In this document: piece after piece, positions 33,780 to 43,015 of the stretch
How the letters are laid out: every line of letters begins with the position of its first letter
Numbering within the stretch: the first letter of the stretch is position 1
Assembly: GCA_903851445.1 (NCBI GenBank)
Contig: CAINOH010000020.1
Location: forward strand, 1 to 56,570
Length of the DNA: 56,570 nt
Reading direction: 5' to 3'
DNA from: an uncultured Microcaldota archaeon
GTDB taxonomy: Archaea > Micrarchaeota > Micrarchaeia > Norongarragalinales > CAINOH01
Position numbers and translations under genes: made by a program
The notes under the pieces: generated by a model
Seen by the model: only the letters and a program-made list of their open reading frames with translations
Database searches by the model: none
What the model was told of the DNA's origin: nothing

Positions 33780-34315
33780 GCAAGCGCAAGCCCCGCCCAA
33801 GATTTTCAAAAAAGAAATATAAAGAAATCCAAACCGGAATGCCTGATGCGCAAAAAATAGCCGGACAACAAAACCGGCCTTCTTTTAACCTTTTTCTGAC
33901 CGGTTTTCCCCCGATTTTGAGGGTTTTTAAAAGGTAGTAAAAACTAAAGCTAAACGCCTTGAAACACCCTCCTTTTTGGCTGATTATACCGGAAACCACC
34001 GCCTTTAGGCTGGAAAAGAATCCAGAAAGGTTAGTTTTGGATTTAAAGTAAGGGGCAACCTCACTTCCAGAATAATGGAATTTAGGTGTATTTTTCGATT
34101 CCGAAGAGCGTTTGGTTTGGGATTGACAATAAAAGATATCCAGATAACCCCAAAGCACGCAAATTCGCTGATTCTTCCTTCAATTAGCTAAAACAGGCAT
34201 TCAAGTTGCTGGAAAAAAACCCAAAGAAATTTTGCCCAAAGATATATATACCCAGCTCCGTTGTTTATGTTAACCCACCAGCACCAATATTCAACAATAG
34301 GAAGGCGCAATCCGT
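33780..34315. other. Long AT-rich intergenic region before ftsZ
   Basis: About 530 bases without a credible gene. It holds short inverted repeats (for example CCGG-based ones at 33870-33905), a TATA-like TTTTTAAAAGG near 33925-33935 with no obvious gene behind it, and the ftsZ promoter GATATATATA at 34241-34250. A weak C-box-like TGATGC and a CTGA about 50 nt later are not enough to call a guide RNA. I see nothing else. Confidence 0.5.
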
Positions 34316-35383
34316 ATGGAAGAATTCGTAAAGTCAGTCGTAAACAACGCAAGCTCATCAACACAGTCCTACAGCCCGTCCGGCGACGAGGAGCTCAAGA
34401 TTGCAGTAGTCGGCTGCGGAGGAGGCGGAAACAACACCGTCAATCGCATCAAGAAACTCGGCGTCAAGGGAGCCGAACTTTACGCGTGCAACACCGACCG
34501 CGCTCACCTTTCAATCATTGACGACGGCATCCACAAGATTCTTATCGGAAAGGCGCTCACCAAAGGGCTTGGCGCGGGCGGCTTCCCGGAGGTCGGACGC
34601 AGGGCCGCAGAGCAGAGCCGCGAGGAAATCACCAAGAACCTCGAAGGCACCAACCTCCTCTTCCTGTGCGCAGGAATGGGAGGAGGGACAGGCACTGGCG
34701 CGGCACCGGTCGTGGCCCAGGTCGCAAAACAGATGGGCGCAATAGTCATCGCCATGGTAACCTACCCGTTCGCGCTTGAGCGCGCGCGGCTGCAGAAAGC
34801 GGACCAGGGAATTTCTGACCTGCGCAAGTACGCTGACTCGGTCATCATACTCGACAACAATAGGCTCGGCCAAATCGTGCCCAACCTGCCGATGAACCAG
34901 GCGTTCCTCGTTGCGGATGAGATTCTGGCGAAGGCAATCAGCGGCCTCGTGTTCACCATCAAGCAGCCGTCGCTTGTCAACATCGACTTTGCTGACGTGC
35001 GGGCAATCATGGGCGGCGGGGATGTCGGCTTCATCTCAGTCGGCTCAGGCAAGGGCCCGAACAAGGTCGAGGACGCGGTGAAAGGCGTCCTTGAGAACAG
35101 GCTCCTAGACGTTGACTTTGACGGCGCAAAGGGCGCAATCCTGCACATCGCAGGCGGCGCTGACCTCACGCTCGGCGACGCAATCGGAGCAGGAGAAAAG
35201 ATTACGGACAAGATGTCAGCAAGCGCCAACGTAAAATGGGGCGCGCGCATCGTGCCCGAGTACGACGGCAAGCTCGAAATCTGCGCAATCGTGACAGGCG
35301 TCAAGTCGCCCCAGATTGCAGGCAGGGCTTTCGAGGAGAAGAAGGCAAAGAGCCAGTACGACGACATTGAGATTGTCGGCTGA
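34316..35383 (+). CDS. ftsZ: Cell division GTPase FtsZ, first copy
   Basis: A 355-residue tubulin-like GTPase that polymerises at the division site. The nucleotide-binding glycine loop GGGGNNTVNR lies near residue 36, the tubulin signature GGGTGTG near 123, and the synergy-loop region NIDFADVRAIM near 220. The N-terminal 20 residues are Ser-rich. There is a short acidic C-terminal tail. Promoter is GATATATATA at 34241; GGAAGG is the SD. It is followed by a second ftsZ on the same strand, with hairpins between them but possibly its own promoter. Confidence 0.96.
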   Translation: MEEFVKSVVNNASSSTQSYSPSGDEELKIAVVGCGGGGNNTVNRIKKLGVKGAELYACNTDRAHLSIIDDGIHKILIGKALTKGLGAGGFPEVGRRAAEQSREEITKNLEGTNLLFLCAGMGGGTGTGAAPVVAQVAKQMGAIVIAMVTYPFALERARLQKADQGISDLRKYADSVIILDNNRLGQIVPNLPMNQAFLVADEILAKAISGLVFTIKQPSLVNIDFADVRAIMGGGDVGFISVGSGKGPNKVEDAVKGVLENRLLDVDFDGAKGAILHIAGGADLTLGDAIGAGEKITDKMSASANVKWGARIVPEYDGKLEICAIVTGVKSPQIAGRAFEEKKAKSQYDDIEIVG

Positions 35384-35526
35384 GCAGCAGTAACCCACCA
35401 ATTCATTTTAGCGGGGAATAAACCCACCCCCTACACCGGCGCTATAGGCGCCATTGCAAGTCCCAGCTTGGGCTTTGTCCGCTAAAAGAAAAAAAGATAT
35501 GGTCTTTATAGGAGGCGAAGAAAAGG

Positions 35527-36606
35527 ATGGAGAGTTTGATCGCGGATGCGCTGGCGCGCTCCGTAAACCAACCGACACCGGAAGCGGCGTCAAAGAACCT
35601 GAAACCAATGGGAGTGAAGATTTCCGTGGTTGGCTGCGGAGGCGCAGGGACGAATACTGTGTCGCGGCTCACCCAAATGGGAGTCACCAGCGCGGAAACA
35701 ATCGCGATCAACACCGACGCCAACCACCTCAAGATGGTGCAGGCAAACCGCAAGTTGCTTATTGGAGCCTCGATGACCAAGGGCCTTGGCGCGGGCGGAT
35801 TCCCTGAAGTGGGACGCAAGTGCGCAGAGCAGGCGCGCAGCAAGATTGCCGAGATGCTCGAAGGCTCGGAACTTGTCTTCATCACTGCAGGAATGGGAGG
35901 CGGAACCGGAACCGGGACCGCGCCGGTTGTTGCAGAGGTCGCCAAGGAACAGGGAGCAATCGCAGTGGGAGTCGTGACATTCCCGTTCGCGCTTGAGCGC
36001 GCCCGCTTGGAGAAGGCCGACTGGGGCCTGGAAGCCCTTGCGGAGACTTGTGACACGGTTGTCATCATAGACAACAACAGGCTCGTCCAGTACGTGCCCA
36101 ACCTGCCCATGAACCAGGCGTTCGCAGTAGCTGACACGCTTGTTGCAAAGGCTGTGAAGGGAATCTCCGACACCATAATGCTTCCGTCGCTCGTGAACAT
36201 CGACTTTGCAGACGTCCGGGCCATCCTCGGGAACGCCGGCATGGCGATGATATCAGTGGGAGAGGCGTCAGGCCGCGACCGCGTCGCAGGAGTAGTCAAG
36301 AACACGCTCGAGCACCCGCTGCTTGACGTCGAGTACGCCGGCAGCAAGGGCGCGCTGATACACGTGCAGGGAGGCTCGCAGCTGTCCCTTGGAGAGGTGA
36401 CCCAGATAGGAGAGGGCATAACCGACGCGTTCGACCAGAAGGCTAACGTCATCTGGGGAGCGCGCGTCAACCCGGACATGGGAGACAAGGTTGTTGTCAC
36501 TTCAATCATAACCGGAGTGCACTCGCCGCAGCTCATCGGAAAGTCGATGGTCCAGCCCAAAGCCGAGAAGAATTACAACCTCGGAATCGCTGAGATCAAC
36601 TACTAG
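35527..36606 (+). CDS. ftsZ: Cell division GTPase FtsZ, second copy
   Basis: A 359-residue FtsZ paralogue with GCGGAGTNTVSR loop near residue 37, GGGTGTG signature and NIDFADVRAIL. It differs from the first copy throughout, so this is an old duplication, likely the FtsZ1/FtsZ2 pair common in archaea. The C-terminal tail ends YNLGIAEINY. TATAGGAGGCG gives a strong SD. Hairpins GGCGC/GCGCC (35439-35453) and CCCAGCTTGGG (35461-35471) lie between the two genes and may separate or modulate their expression. Confidence 0.96.
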   Translation: MESLIADALARSVNQPTPEAASKNLKPMGVKISVVGCGGAGTNTVSRLTQMGVTSAETIAINTDANHLKMVQANRKLLIGASMTKGLGAGGFPEVGRKCAEQARSKIAEMLEGSELVFITAGMGGGTGTGTAPVVAEVAKEQGAIAVGVVTFPFALERARLEKADWGLEALAETCDTVVIIDNNRLVQYVPNLPMNQAFAVADTLVAKAVKGISDTIMLPSLVNIDFADVRAILGNAGMAMISVGEASGRDRVAGVVKNTLEHPLLDVEYAGSKGALIHVQGGSQLSLGEVTQIGEGITDAFDQKANVIWGARVNPDMGDKVVVTSIITGVHSPQLIGKSMVQPKAEKNYNLGIAEINY

Positions 36607-36663
36607 GCCAAAAGGCAAACGCGGCAAGCAGAATGGCGGCGTTCAACCGGAGCCCCTAACGCT

Positions 36664-36711
36664 TCGGAAAAAAGTCGCCGGTTCTTTTCTTTTTCTTGTT
36701 TTTTTTATTTT
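36664..36711 (+). terminator. T-rich terminator after the ftsZ pair
   Basis: TTCTTTTCTTTTTCTTGTTTTTTTTATTTT follows the second ftsZ by about 70 nt. The preceding GCCGGTT region could form a weak stem. Confidence 0.55.
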
Positions 36712-36746
36712 GCCCTAGCCCTGCTTTTGCGTGACATCGTGACAAA

Positions 36747-36780
36747 CGTTTATCTTGGCTTTGCAGCCTAACTATTTCCT
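36747..36780 (+). promoter_or_regulatory. Promoter for a leaderless FKBP gene
   Basis: CGTTTATCTT (36747-36756) as TATA box, then AACTATTTCCT (36770-36780) directly before the ATG at 36781. The start site and start codon nearly coincide. Confidence 0.5.
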
Positions 36781-37416
36781 ATGGACTCAGCCAAATTGAT
36801 GGGTGCGACCCTGTTTGCGGTCATGTTCTCGCTTGTGCTTGCAGGATGCACGCAAACCGGGGCGGTAATCGGGTCGCAAACAGCCAACAACACGATAAAC
36901 AGCACAACTAGTGCTACAACCAACAACCAAACTACAGGTGATACTGATATGGCAGGAACAGTCAAGAAAGGCGACACGGTTGCAGTGGATTACGTAGGCA
37001 CGCTTGAGGACGGCACGGTATTCGACACCTCGATAGAGGCAGAGGCAAAGAAGGCAGGGTTGCCCGCAAGGCCGTCGTACGAACCACTCTCGTTCACAGT
37101 CGGCGCAGGGCAGATGATTGCGGGGTTTGACGCCGGAGTGGTCGGAATGAAGGTCAACGAGACCAAGACAGTCACAATCCAGGCAAAGGACGCCTATGGC
37201 GAGTGGAGCGATGCCAACGTACAGGCGTTCCCGACAAAGGACCTTACGGCGATGATTAATGCGACCCCGAAAATGGGTATGCAGCTCACTGCAACAAACG
37301 GGGCAAGCGGAAAAATCATCTCAACCGACGCCAACATCACAAAGATAGACTTCAACCACGCGCTTGCAGGAAAGACCTTGATATTCAGGATTACCCTGCG
37401 AAAGATTGGTGCTTAG
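36781..37416 (+). CDS. FKBP-type peptidyl-prolyl isomerase, lipoprotein form
   Basis: A 211-residue protein with a signal peptide ending in a lipobox, LAGC with Cys23, so probably exported and lipid-anchored. A Thr/Asn-rich spacer follows (about residues 30-58), then a SlyD-like FKBP domain: DYVGTLEDGTVFDTS, FTVGAGQMIAGFDAGVVGM and an inserted-flap domain. It would catalyse prolyl isomerisation of exported proteins at the cell surface. Most archaeal FKBPs are cytoplasmic, so the lipobox is of note. It is 17 nt upstream of hom but functionally unrelated. Confidence 0.9.
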   Translation: MDSAKLMGATLFAVMFSLVLAGCTQTGAVIGSQTANNTINSTTSATTNNQTTGDTDMAGTVKKGDTVAVDYVGTLEDGTVFDTSIEAEAKKAGLPARPSYEPLSFTVGAGQMIAGFDAGVVGMKVNETKTVTIQAKDAYGEWSDANVQAFPTKDLTAMINATPKMGMQLTATNGASGKIISTDANITKIDFNHALAGKTLIFRITLRKIGA

Positions 37417-37433
37417 GTTGGAAGGCTGGCTGA

Positions 37434-38696
37434 ATGGCTAATGTTAACATCGGGCTGATTGGCCTTGGAAACATCGGCTCCGGAGTAGTGGAGATAATCC
37501 AGTCCAACGTCGACCTGATTGAGAAGCGCACCGGGGTCAGGATTTCAATAGCCGCAGCGTGCAGCAGGTCAAAGGACAAGGCCCTTGCCCTGGGGATAGA
37601 CCCGAAAATCCACACAACTGACTACCGCCAAGTCATTGCAAATCCGCAAGTCAATGTTGTTGTGGAACTCGTGGGCGGCTACGAGCCTGCGCGGACAATC
37701 ATCCTGGAAGCCATCAAGGCGAAAAAGCACGTGATTACCGCAAACAAGGCGGTCCTTGCAAGGCACGGATATGAGATTTTCGAGCAGGCAACCAAGAATG
37801 GCGTGAACGTGCTGTTCGAAGCGTCGGTTGGCGGCTGCATCCCAATCATCCGGACTATTGAGGAGAGCTACTCGTCGGACAACATCGAGTCCATCTACGG
37901 CATACTCAACGGCACCACCAATTACATCCTTACCCGAATGTCTGAAGGAATGCCATACGAGGAGGCTTTGAAGAAGGCCCAGGCACTGGGCTTTGCGGAA
38001 GCCGACCCGAGCTTTGACGTGGAGGGAAAGGACGCAAGCCAGAAGCTGTCAATACTTGCCAGCCTTGCCTTTGACGCCCGGATTGAAACCGAAGCCTACA
38101 CCGAGGGCATAACTCGGATTACCGCGCAGGACCTGGCCTACGCAAGCGAGCTGGGCTATGCAATCAAGCTCCTGGCCATTGCCTGCAAGGACAGGGACGG
38201 CATCGGGCTGCACACGCACCCCACGCTCGTGCCGAAGAGCAGCGTGCTTGCCAACGTGAGCAACGAGTTCAACGCAATACTACTCAAGGGAAGGAACACT
38301 GGAGAGCTGTTCCTTTCGGGAAAGGGCGCAGGCAAGCTGCCAACCGCAACAGTGGTGGTCACGGACATCATCGAGATGGGCTCGCGCACCAGGATTACCC
38401 AGCGCAGGTTTGAAAAGGTGACAATCAAGCCCTTTGCCAAGTCTAAATCAAGGTTCTTTTTGCGGCTTGACCTTGCCAACAAGCCCGGAGTGCTTGCAAA
38501 AATCACCAGGATACTTGGCGAGAACAACATCTCAATAGCCGCGTTCAACCAAAAGGAGGACGCCGGAGACTTCGTGCCGGTTGTAATCATAACCCACCAG
38601 GCGCTTGAGGGAGAGATGGAAAAGGCACTGTCGGAGTGTGGGAAGCTTGATATTGTCAAGCCCGAGCCGGTGCTAATCCGGATTGCCGACCTTTGA
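37434..38696 (+). CDS. hom: Homoserine dehydrogenase
   Basis: A 420-residue enzyme reducing aspartate semialdehyde to homoserine on the threonine/methionine route. An NAD(P)-binding motif GLGNIGSGVVE starts the protein. The substrate region has GILNGTTNYILTRM and EADPSFDVEGKDASQKL, both family signatures. A C-terminal ACT domain (about residues 340-415) suggests feedback control by an amino acid, as in threonine-inhibited forms. GGAAGG lies upstream as SD. No other threonine-pathway gene is present in the window. Confidence 0.95.
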   Translation: MANVNIGLIGLGNIGSGVVEIIQSNVDLIEKRTGVRISIAAACSRSKDKALALGIDPKIHTTDYRQVIANPQVNVVVELVGGYEPARTIILEAIKAKKHVITANKAVLARHGYEIFEQATKNGVNVLFEASVGGCIPIIRTIEESYSSDNIESIYGILNGTTNYILTRMSEGMPYEEALKKAQALGFAEADPSFDVEGKDASQKLSILASLAFDARIETEAYTEGITRITAQDLAYASELGYAIKLLAIACKDRDGIGLHTHPTLVPKSSVLANVSNEFNAILLKGRNTGELFLSGKGAGKLPTATVVVTDIIEMGSRTRITQRRFEKVTIKPFAKSKSRFFLRLDLANKPGVLAKITRILGENNISIAAFNQKEDAGDFVPVVIITHQALEGEMEKALSECGKLDIVKPEPVLIRIADL

Positions 38697-38938
38697 AGTT
38701 AACTGGATGCAACGCAAAGTTGCAGCGCCACAAATCAAAACGGTTTTAAAAGCGGTTTGCCAAGAAGTAAAAGGGAGAGTTATGATGCCGTTCCTATCTG
38801 GTTGAAAACAAAGAAACTTCTTTTAGGCATCGCAATACCAAAAAACATGACTATGCAAGGACCTAGCCGCGGCTGTTGCCCGAATTTCGGGCCAAACCGG
38901 CCGGTTGGGGATAATTTTTGCCCAAGAGGTGTTCTTTG
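38697..38938 (+). promoter_or_regulatory. Leader region of the serine operon
   Basis: A TATA-like GGTTTTAAAAG (38743-38753) suggests a start near 38773 and a leader of about 165 nt. The leader can form GCCCGA-ATT-TCGGGC (38878-38892) close to the SD GAGGTG (38926-38931). A very short frame MMPFLSG begins at about 38781. No known riboswitch was recognised. Confidence 0.35.
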
Positions 38939-40024
38939 TTGACCTTGGAATTGTACATTCCCGGACCGGTTACGCTTTCAGCCAAAGTGAACGAGGCAAT
39001 GTCCAAGCCCGTAATCAGCCACCGCGGCGAGGCGTTCAAGAAGGTCTTTGCAAACTGCAGGGAAGGCATGAAAAACGCCTACAAGACCAAGGAAGGTGAA
39101 GTGCTGCTATTTTCAGTGCCTGGCACTGGCGCAATTGACGCTGGCCTTGCAAACACAATCCTTGACTCGGACCGCGTTCTTGCGTTTGACAACGGCGACT
39201 TTGGAAGGCGGATTTGCGAGAATGCCGGGCTTTATGCCAAGGAAGGGCAATTCAAGGCAGTCAAGGTCAAGAACGGCTTGGGGCTGCACATTGAGAAGGT
39301 CAAGGAGGAAATTGACGCATTCAAGCCAACCTACATTGCAATAGTGCACAATGACACCGCAAGCACCGCGCTCAACCCGCTTAGGGAGATTGCGAAGGCG
39401 GCGCAGGACGCCGGCGCCTTCCTTTACGTGGACTCGATCTCGGGTTTGGGCTCGACAGAGCTTGAGTTTGACGCTTGGAAAATCGGTGCCTGCGCATCAT
39501 CGGCGCAAAAGTGCATCGCCGGACCTGCGGGGATGAGCTTTCTTGCGCTGAGCAAGGAGGCTATTGACCGCATTGGAAAACCGCCTGCGCCCCGCAGCTA
39601 CTATTTTGACCTGAAAAAATACCTCTCTTACGCGCAAAAGAACGAGCACCCCAACACGCCAAGCCTTGCTGGGTTCTTTGGCTTGGAGCAGGCGCTTGCA
39701 GAGCTTGCTGCAGAAGGAATCGATGAGCGAATCAAGAGGCACGAGAAGATGGCGCAGTTTGTTACCGGAAGGCTTGAAAAAATGAACGCGCAATTCTTTA
39801 TCGAGCAAGGCTACAGGTCAATGTCGGTCACCGGAATTCGGACGGACAAGTCACCATCACTGCGTGCAAAGATGAAAGAAAAGGGCTTCTTGCTCTCAGG
39901 CGGAATGGGCGACTACAAGGACAAGGTGCTGCGCGTTGCGCACATGGCCAACATGAACGAGCAGGGCCTTGGAAGGATGCTGGACTGCCTGCAGGATGCT
40001 GCAAAGGAAACCGGCGGGTTCTAA
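38939..40024 (+). CDS. Class V aminotransferase (serine-pyruvate / alanine-glyoxylate type)
   Basis: About 361 residues of the PLP-dependent class V family. The start LYIPGPVTLS, the DSISGLGS strand ending in the PLP-contacting Asp region, and SSAQKCIAGPAG with the Schiff-base lysine are typical. Its place directly before serA suggests it makes or uses the 3-phosphohydroxypyruvate/serine branch, standing in for SerC, but phosphoserine specificity cannot be shown. Start is TTG 38939, chosen because GAGGTG lies 7 nt upstream and no ATG or GTG is near the conserved N-terminus. Confidence 0.9.
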   Translation: MTLELYIPGPVTLSAKVNEAMSKPVISHRGEAFKKVFANCREGMKNAYKTKEGEVLLFSVPGTGAIDAGLANTILDSDRVLAFDNGDFGRRICENAGLYAKEGQFKAVKVKNGLGLHIEKVKEEIDAFKPTYIAIVHNDTASTALNPLREIAKAAQDAGAFLYVDSISGLGSTELEFDAWKIGACASSAQKCIAGPAGMSFLALSKEAIDRIGKPPAPRSYYFDLKKYLSYAQKNEHPNTPSLAGFFGLEQALAELAAEGIDERIKRHEKMAQFVTGRLEKMNAQFFIEQGYRSMSVTGIRTDKSPSLRAKMKEKGFLLSGGMGDYKDKVLRVAHMANMNEQGLGRMLDCLQDAAKETGGF

Positions 40025-40055
40025 ATCCCGGCAAGTATATCGGCGGTGGAAAAAA

Positions 40056-41717
40056 ATGACCTACAAGATTTTGATTCCAGGGTACATCTCAAAGGAAGGC
40101 CTGGACCTTCTCAAGGCCGAGCCTGACATCGAGGTGGACTACCGGCAAAGCTCGAACAACGAGGAAGTGCAGGGGATAATCGGCGATTACGACGTGCTTT
40201 TCTGCATCAGCTGGACTGACGTCAACGAAAAGCTCCTGGCCACTGCAAAGAAGCTCAAGCTCGTGGGCAGACTTGGCGTTGCAATCAACAAGATTGACCT
40301 AAACGCGTGCACGCGGCGCGGGGTCCTAGTGTACAACGACCCGAACGGCAACACGACAAGCGCAGCAGAGCAGACGATGGCGCTCATGCTGAGCGCAGCA
40401 AGGTACACCTGGAAGGCCTGCAATGCGGTCAAGGGCGGCGAGTTCAAGCAGGAGAAATACCTAGGAAAGGAGCTCAACGGAAGGACCATAGGGATTATCG
40501 GCCTGGGAAAAATCGGCTCGAAGATTTCAAAATACGCGAACGCTTTCGGGATGAAGGCAATCTGCTACGACCCGTACATTCCGGATGGAAAGGCAGGGGA
40601 CTTGGGTGTCGAGAGGCTTTCTTCGCTTGACGAACTGGTCAAAAGGGCGGATGTCATCACCGTTCACACGCCGCTGAACGACGAGACGCGCGGCCTTGTG
40701 AACGAACGCCACTTTGCGCTGATGAAGGATGGCGTAATAATAGTCAACTGCGCGCGAGGCGGAATCGTCGAGGAGAAGGCGCTTTACGAAAACCTGGCCT
40801 CAGGAAAGGTCTTTGCAGCTGGAATCGACGTGTGGACCAAGGAACCCATCGAGAAGGGAAGCTGGCCGGACAAGCTCCTGTCACTGCCCAATGTCGTTGG
40901 CACGCCGCACCTGGGCGCAAAGACCGTTGACGCGCAGGACAACGTGGGAATCGCGATTGCAAAGCAGACCATCAAGGCGCTCCGGGGCGAGATGGTGGAG
41001 AACGCGCTCAACCTGCCGTACATTTTGGAGCCTGCTGATTTGGAAAAGTCGCGCGGGTTCATGAACGCGGCAAAAATCCTTGGCTCGATGCTCTACCAGC
41101 TTGGACTCGGAAAAATCACCAAAATTTCAGTGGCTTTCGGCGGAAAGGTGCCCGAAGCCGCGAAGAAGCCCGTTGCCTCCTTTGCGGTGCAGGGGCTTTT
41201 GGAAAAGATGCAGCCGGAGGCGAACATGGTCAACAGCATGCTCCTTGCCGAGGAAGAAGGAATTAACGTCGAGCAGGTCTCCGAGCCCGTTACGACAAAC
41301 TACGCAAACGCCATAGTGCTCACCGCAACGTATGAGGACGGCCACAGCGACTTCATCACCGGAAGCATATTCTCGCACAGGTTCCTGCGCATAATAGGCT
41401 TCAACGGCTACGAGTTCGAGGCAAAGGCCGCGCCGCGGATGCTCTGGGTGTTCAACACAGACGTGCCCGGGGTGGTGGGGCTTGTCGGCAGCGCGTGCGA
41501 AAAGGCCAAGGTCAACATTGCCGGGATGATCCTTGGAAGGCTCAAAAAGAAGGGCAATGCAGTTGCAGTGCTTGCGGTTGACTCCGAGGTGCCCAAGGAA
41601 GCAATCGAAGGGCTTAAGGCGGATAACCGCATAGGCATAGTAAGGCAAATAAGCCTTGACGAGAGTTTGATTTATACGCCCAACAACGGCAACCACGCCC
41701 AAGGGAGTGAAGAATAG
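40056..41717 (+). CDS. serA: D-3-phosphoglycerate dehydrogenase
   Basis: A 553-residue NAD-dependent enzyme that commits 3-phosphoglycerate to serine synthesis. The Rossmann motif GIIGLGKIGSKISKYA, the catalytic-region CARGGIVEEKALY and the GTPHLGAKTVDAQDN stretch with the active His are all present. It has the long form, with an intervening domain (about 320-455) and a C-terminal ACT domain (about 460-530) for feedback by serine. GGCGGTGG precedes the ATG. The stop TAG is 2 nt before serS. Confidence 0.95.
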   Translation: MTYKILIPGYISKEGLDLLKAEPDIEVDYRQSSNNEEVQGIIGDYDVLFCISWTDVNEKLLATAKKLKLVGRLGVAINKIDLNACTRRGVLVYNDPNGNTTSAAEQTMALMLSAARYTWKACNAVKGGEFKQEKYLGKELNGRTIGIIGLGKIGSKISKYANAFGMKAICYDPYIPDGKAGDLGVERLSSLDELVKRADVITVHTPLNDETRGLVNERHFALMKDGVIIVNCARGGIVEEKALYENLASGKVFAAGIDVWTKEPIEKGSWPDKLLSLPNVVGTPHLGAKTVDAQDNVGIAIAKQTIKALRGEMVENALNLPYILEPADLEKSRGFMNAAKILGSMLYQLGLGKITKISVAFGGKVPEAAKKPVASFAVQGLLEKMQPEANMVNSMLLAEEEGINVEQVSEPVTTNYANAIVLTATYEDGHSDFITGSIFSHRFLRIIGFNGYEFEAKAAPRMLWVFNTDVPGVVGLVGSACEKAKVNIAGMILGRLKKKGNAVAVLAVDSEVPKEAIEGLKADNRIGIVRQISLDESLIYTPNNGNHAQGSEE

Positions 41718-41719
41718 TT

Positions 41720-42997
41720 ATGCTGGAACTCAAGTTCGTGCGCGCAAACCCCGAAATCGTCCGCAAGGACCTGCAAAAGAGGGGCGACTCCGAAAAACTC
41801 GGGTGGCTTGCCGACCTATTGGAAAAGGACAAGTTAGCACGCGAGCTTGCGCTCTCTGCAGAGGCGCTCCGCGGAAGGCGCAACACCATCTCGCGCGAAA
41901 TAAACGAGACCAAGAAAGCCGGAAAGGATGCAAGTGCTTTGCTCAAGGAAGCTGCAGGAATCCCTGGAAAAATCAAGGAAACCGAGACCGAGCTTGCGGC
42001 AATAAACGAGAAAATCAAATTCTACCTGATGAGACTGCCCAACATCATGCACGAGAGCGTGCCAGTCGGGAAGGACGACTCTGAAAACGTCCAGATTAAA
42101 ACGTGGGGAGAAGCGAAGGCGCCAGCCTTCGAATTAAAGAACCACGGCCAGCTTGCTGCTGAGAAGGGCTGGGCGGACTTCGAGCGCGCTGCCAAGATTT
42201 CAGGCGCGGGATTCTATTTCCTAAAAGGCCGCTTGGTCCTGCTTGACATGGCGCTCCAGCGCTTTGCAATGGACCTGCTTGTCAACCACGGCTACACTCC
42301 GATTATGCCGCCCTACATGATGAACCGCGCTGCTTACGAAGGAGTCACAGACCTTGCTGACTTCGAGAAGGTAATGTACAAAGTCGAGAACGAGGACGAG
42401 TACCTCATTGCAACCAGCGAGCATCCCATGGCCGGGATGTACAAGGACGAAATCTTCGAGGAGAAGGACTTGCCGCTCAAGCTCGCCGGGATAAGCCCGT
42501 GCTTTAGGCGCGAAATCGGCGCGCACGGAATTGATACGAAAGGCCTTTTCCGGGTTCACCAGTTCCACAAGATTGAGCAATTCATCTTCTGCAAGCCCGA
42601 GCAGTCGTGGGAGTTCCACGAGGAGCTCCTGGCAAATGCCGAGGAAGTATTCCAAAAGCTCGGACTACCCTACCGCATTGTCGCAATATGCACAGGCGAC
42701 ATCGGAACGGTTGCAGCAAAGAAGTATGACCTGGAAGTGTGGATGCCGCGCGAGAACAAGTACCGCGAGGCAGTCTCCTGCTCAAACTGCACCGCCTATC
42801 AGGCCACACGGCTCAACATCAAGGTTCGCGACCGCAAGGACTTCGAATCCAAGCAGTACGTGCACACGCTCAACAGCACCGCTGTTGCCACCTCGCGCGC
42901 AATCCGCGCAATACTGGAGAACTACCAGCACGAAGACGGCTCGGTAAGCATACCGAAGGCGCTGCAGCCCTATATGAACGACAGGGAGACGCTATAG
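41720..42997 (+). CDS. serS: Seryl-tRNA synthetase
   Basis: A 425-residue class II synthetase of the common (not methanogen-specific) type. The N-terminal coiled-coil arm that binds the long variable arm of tRNA-Ser covers residues 25-100. Motif 2 FRREIGAHGIDTKGLFRVHQF and motif 3 near the C-terminus are clear. It starts 2 nt after serA, so serine supply and use are genetically linked. A matching tRNA-Ser(GCT) lies at 48226-48310. Confidence 0.95.
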   Translation: MLELKFVRANPEIVRKDLQKRGDSEKLGWLADLLEKDKLARELALSAEALRGRRNTISREINETKKAGKDASALLKEAAGIPGKIKETETELAAINEKIKFYLMRLPNIMHESVPVGKDDSENVQIKTWGEAKAPAFELKNHGQLAAEKGWADFERAAKISGAGFYFLKGRLVLLDMALQRFAMDLLVNHGYTPIMPPYMMNRAAYEGVTDLADFEKVMYKVENEDEYLIATSEHPMAGMYKDEIFEEKDLPLKLAGISPCFRREIGAHGIDTKGLFRVHQFHKIEQFIFCKPEQSWEFHEELLANAEEVFQKLGLPYRIVAICTGDIGTVAAKKYDLEVWMPRENKYREAVSCSNCTAYQATRLNIKVRDRKDFESKQYVHTLNSTAVATSRAIRAILENYQHEDGSVSIPKALQPYMNDRETL

Positions 42998-43015
42998 AGC
43001 ATCCGAACGAACGGG

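Noticed and set aside
33842-33900. Possible C/D-box guide RNA (TGATGC then CTGA)
   Set aside because: The C box is imperfect and no D'/C' boxes or guide complementarity could be seen. Too weak to call.
32971-34158. 395-residue open frame on the reverse strand
   Set aside because: It runs antisense through the end of rpoA, lacks a promoter or SD, and its composition is that of a shadow frame in a GC-rich third-position gene.
38757-38942. 61-residue frame in the leader of the serine operon
   Set aside because: Its start lacks an SD, its content is unlike a protein, and it ends across the TTG start of the aminotransferase. It is more likely leader RNA.
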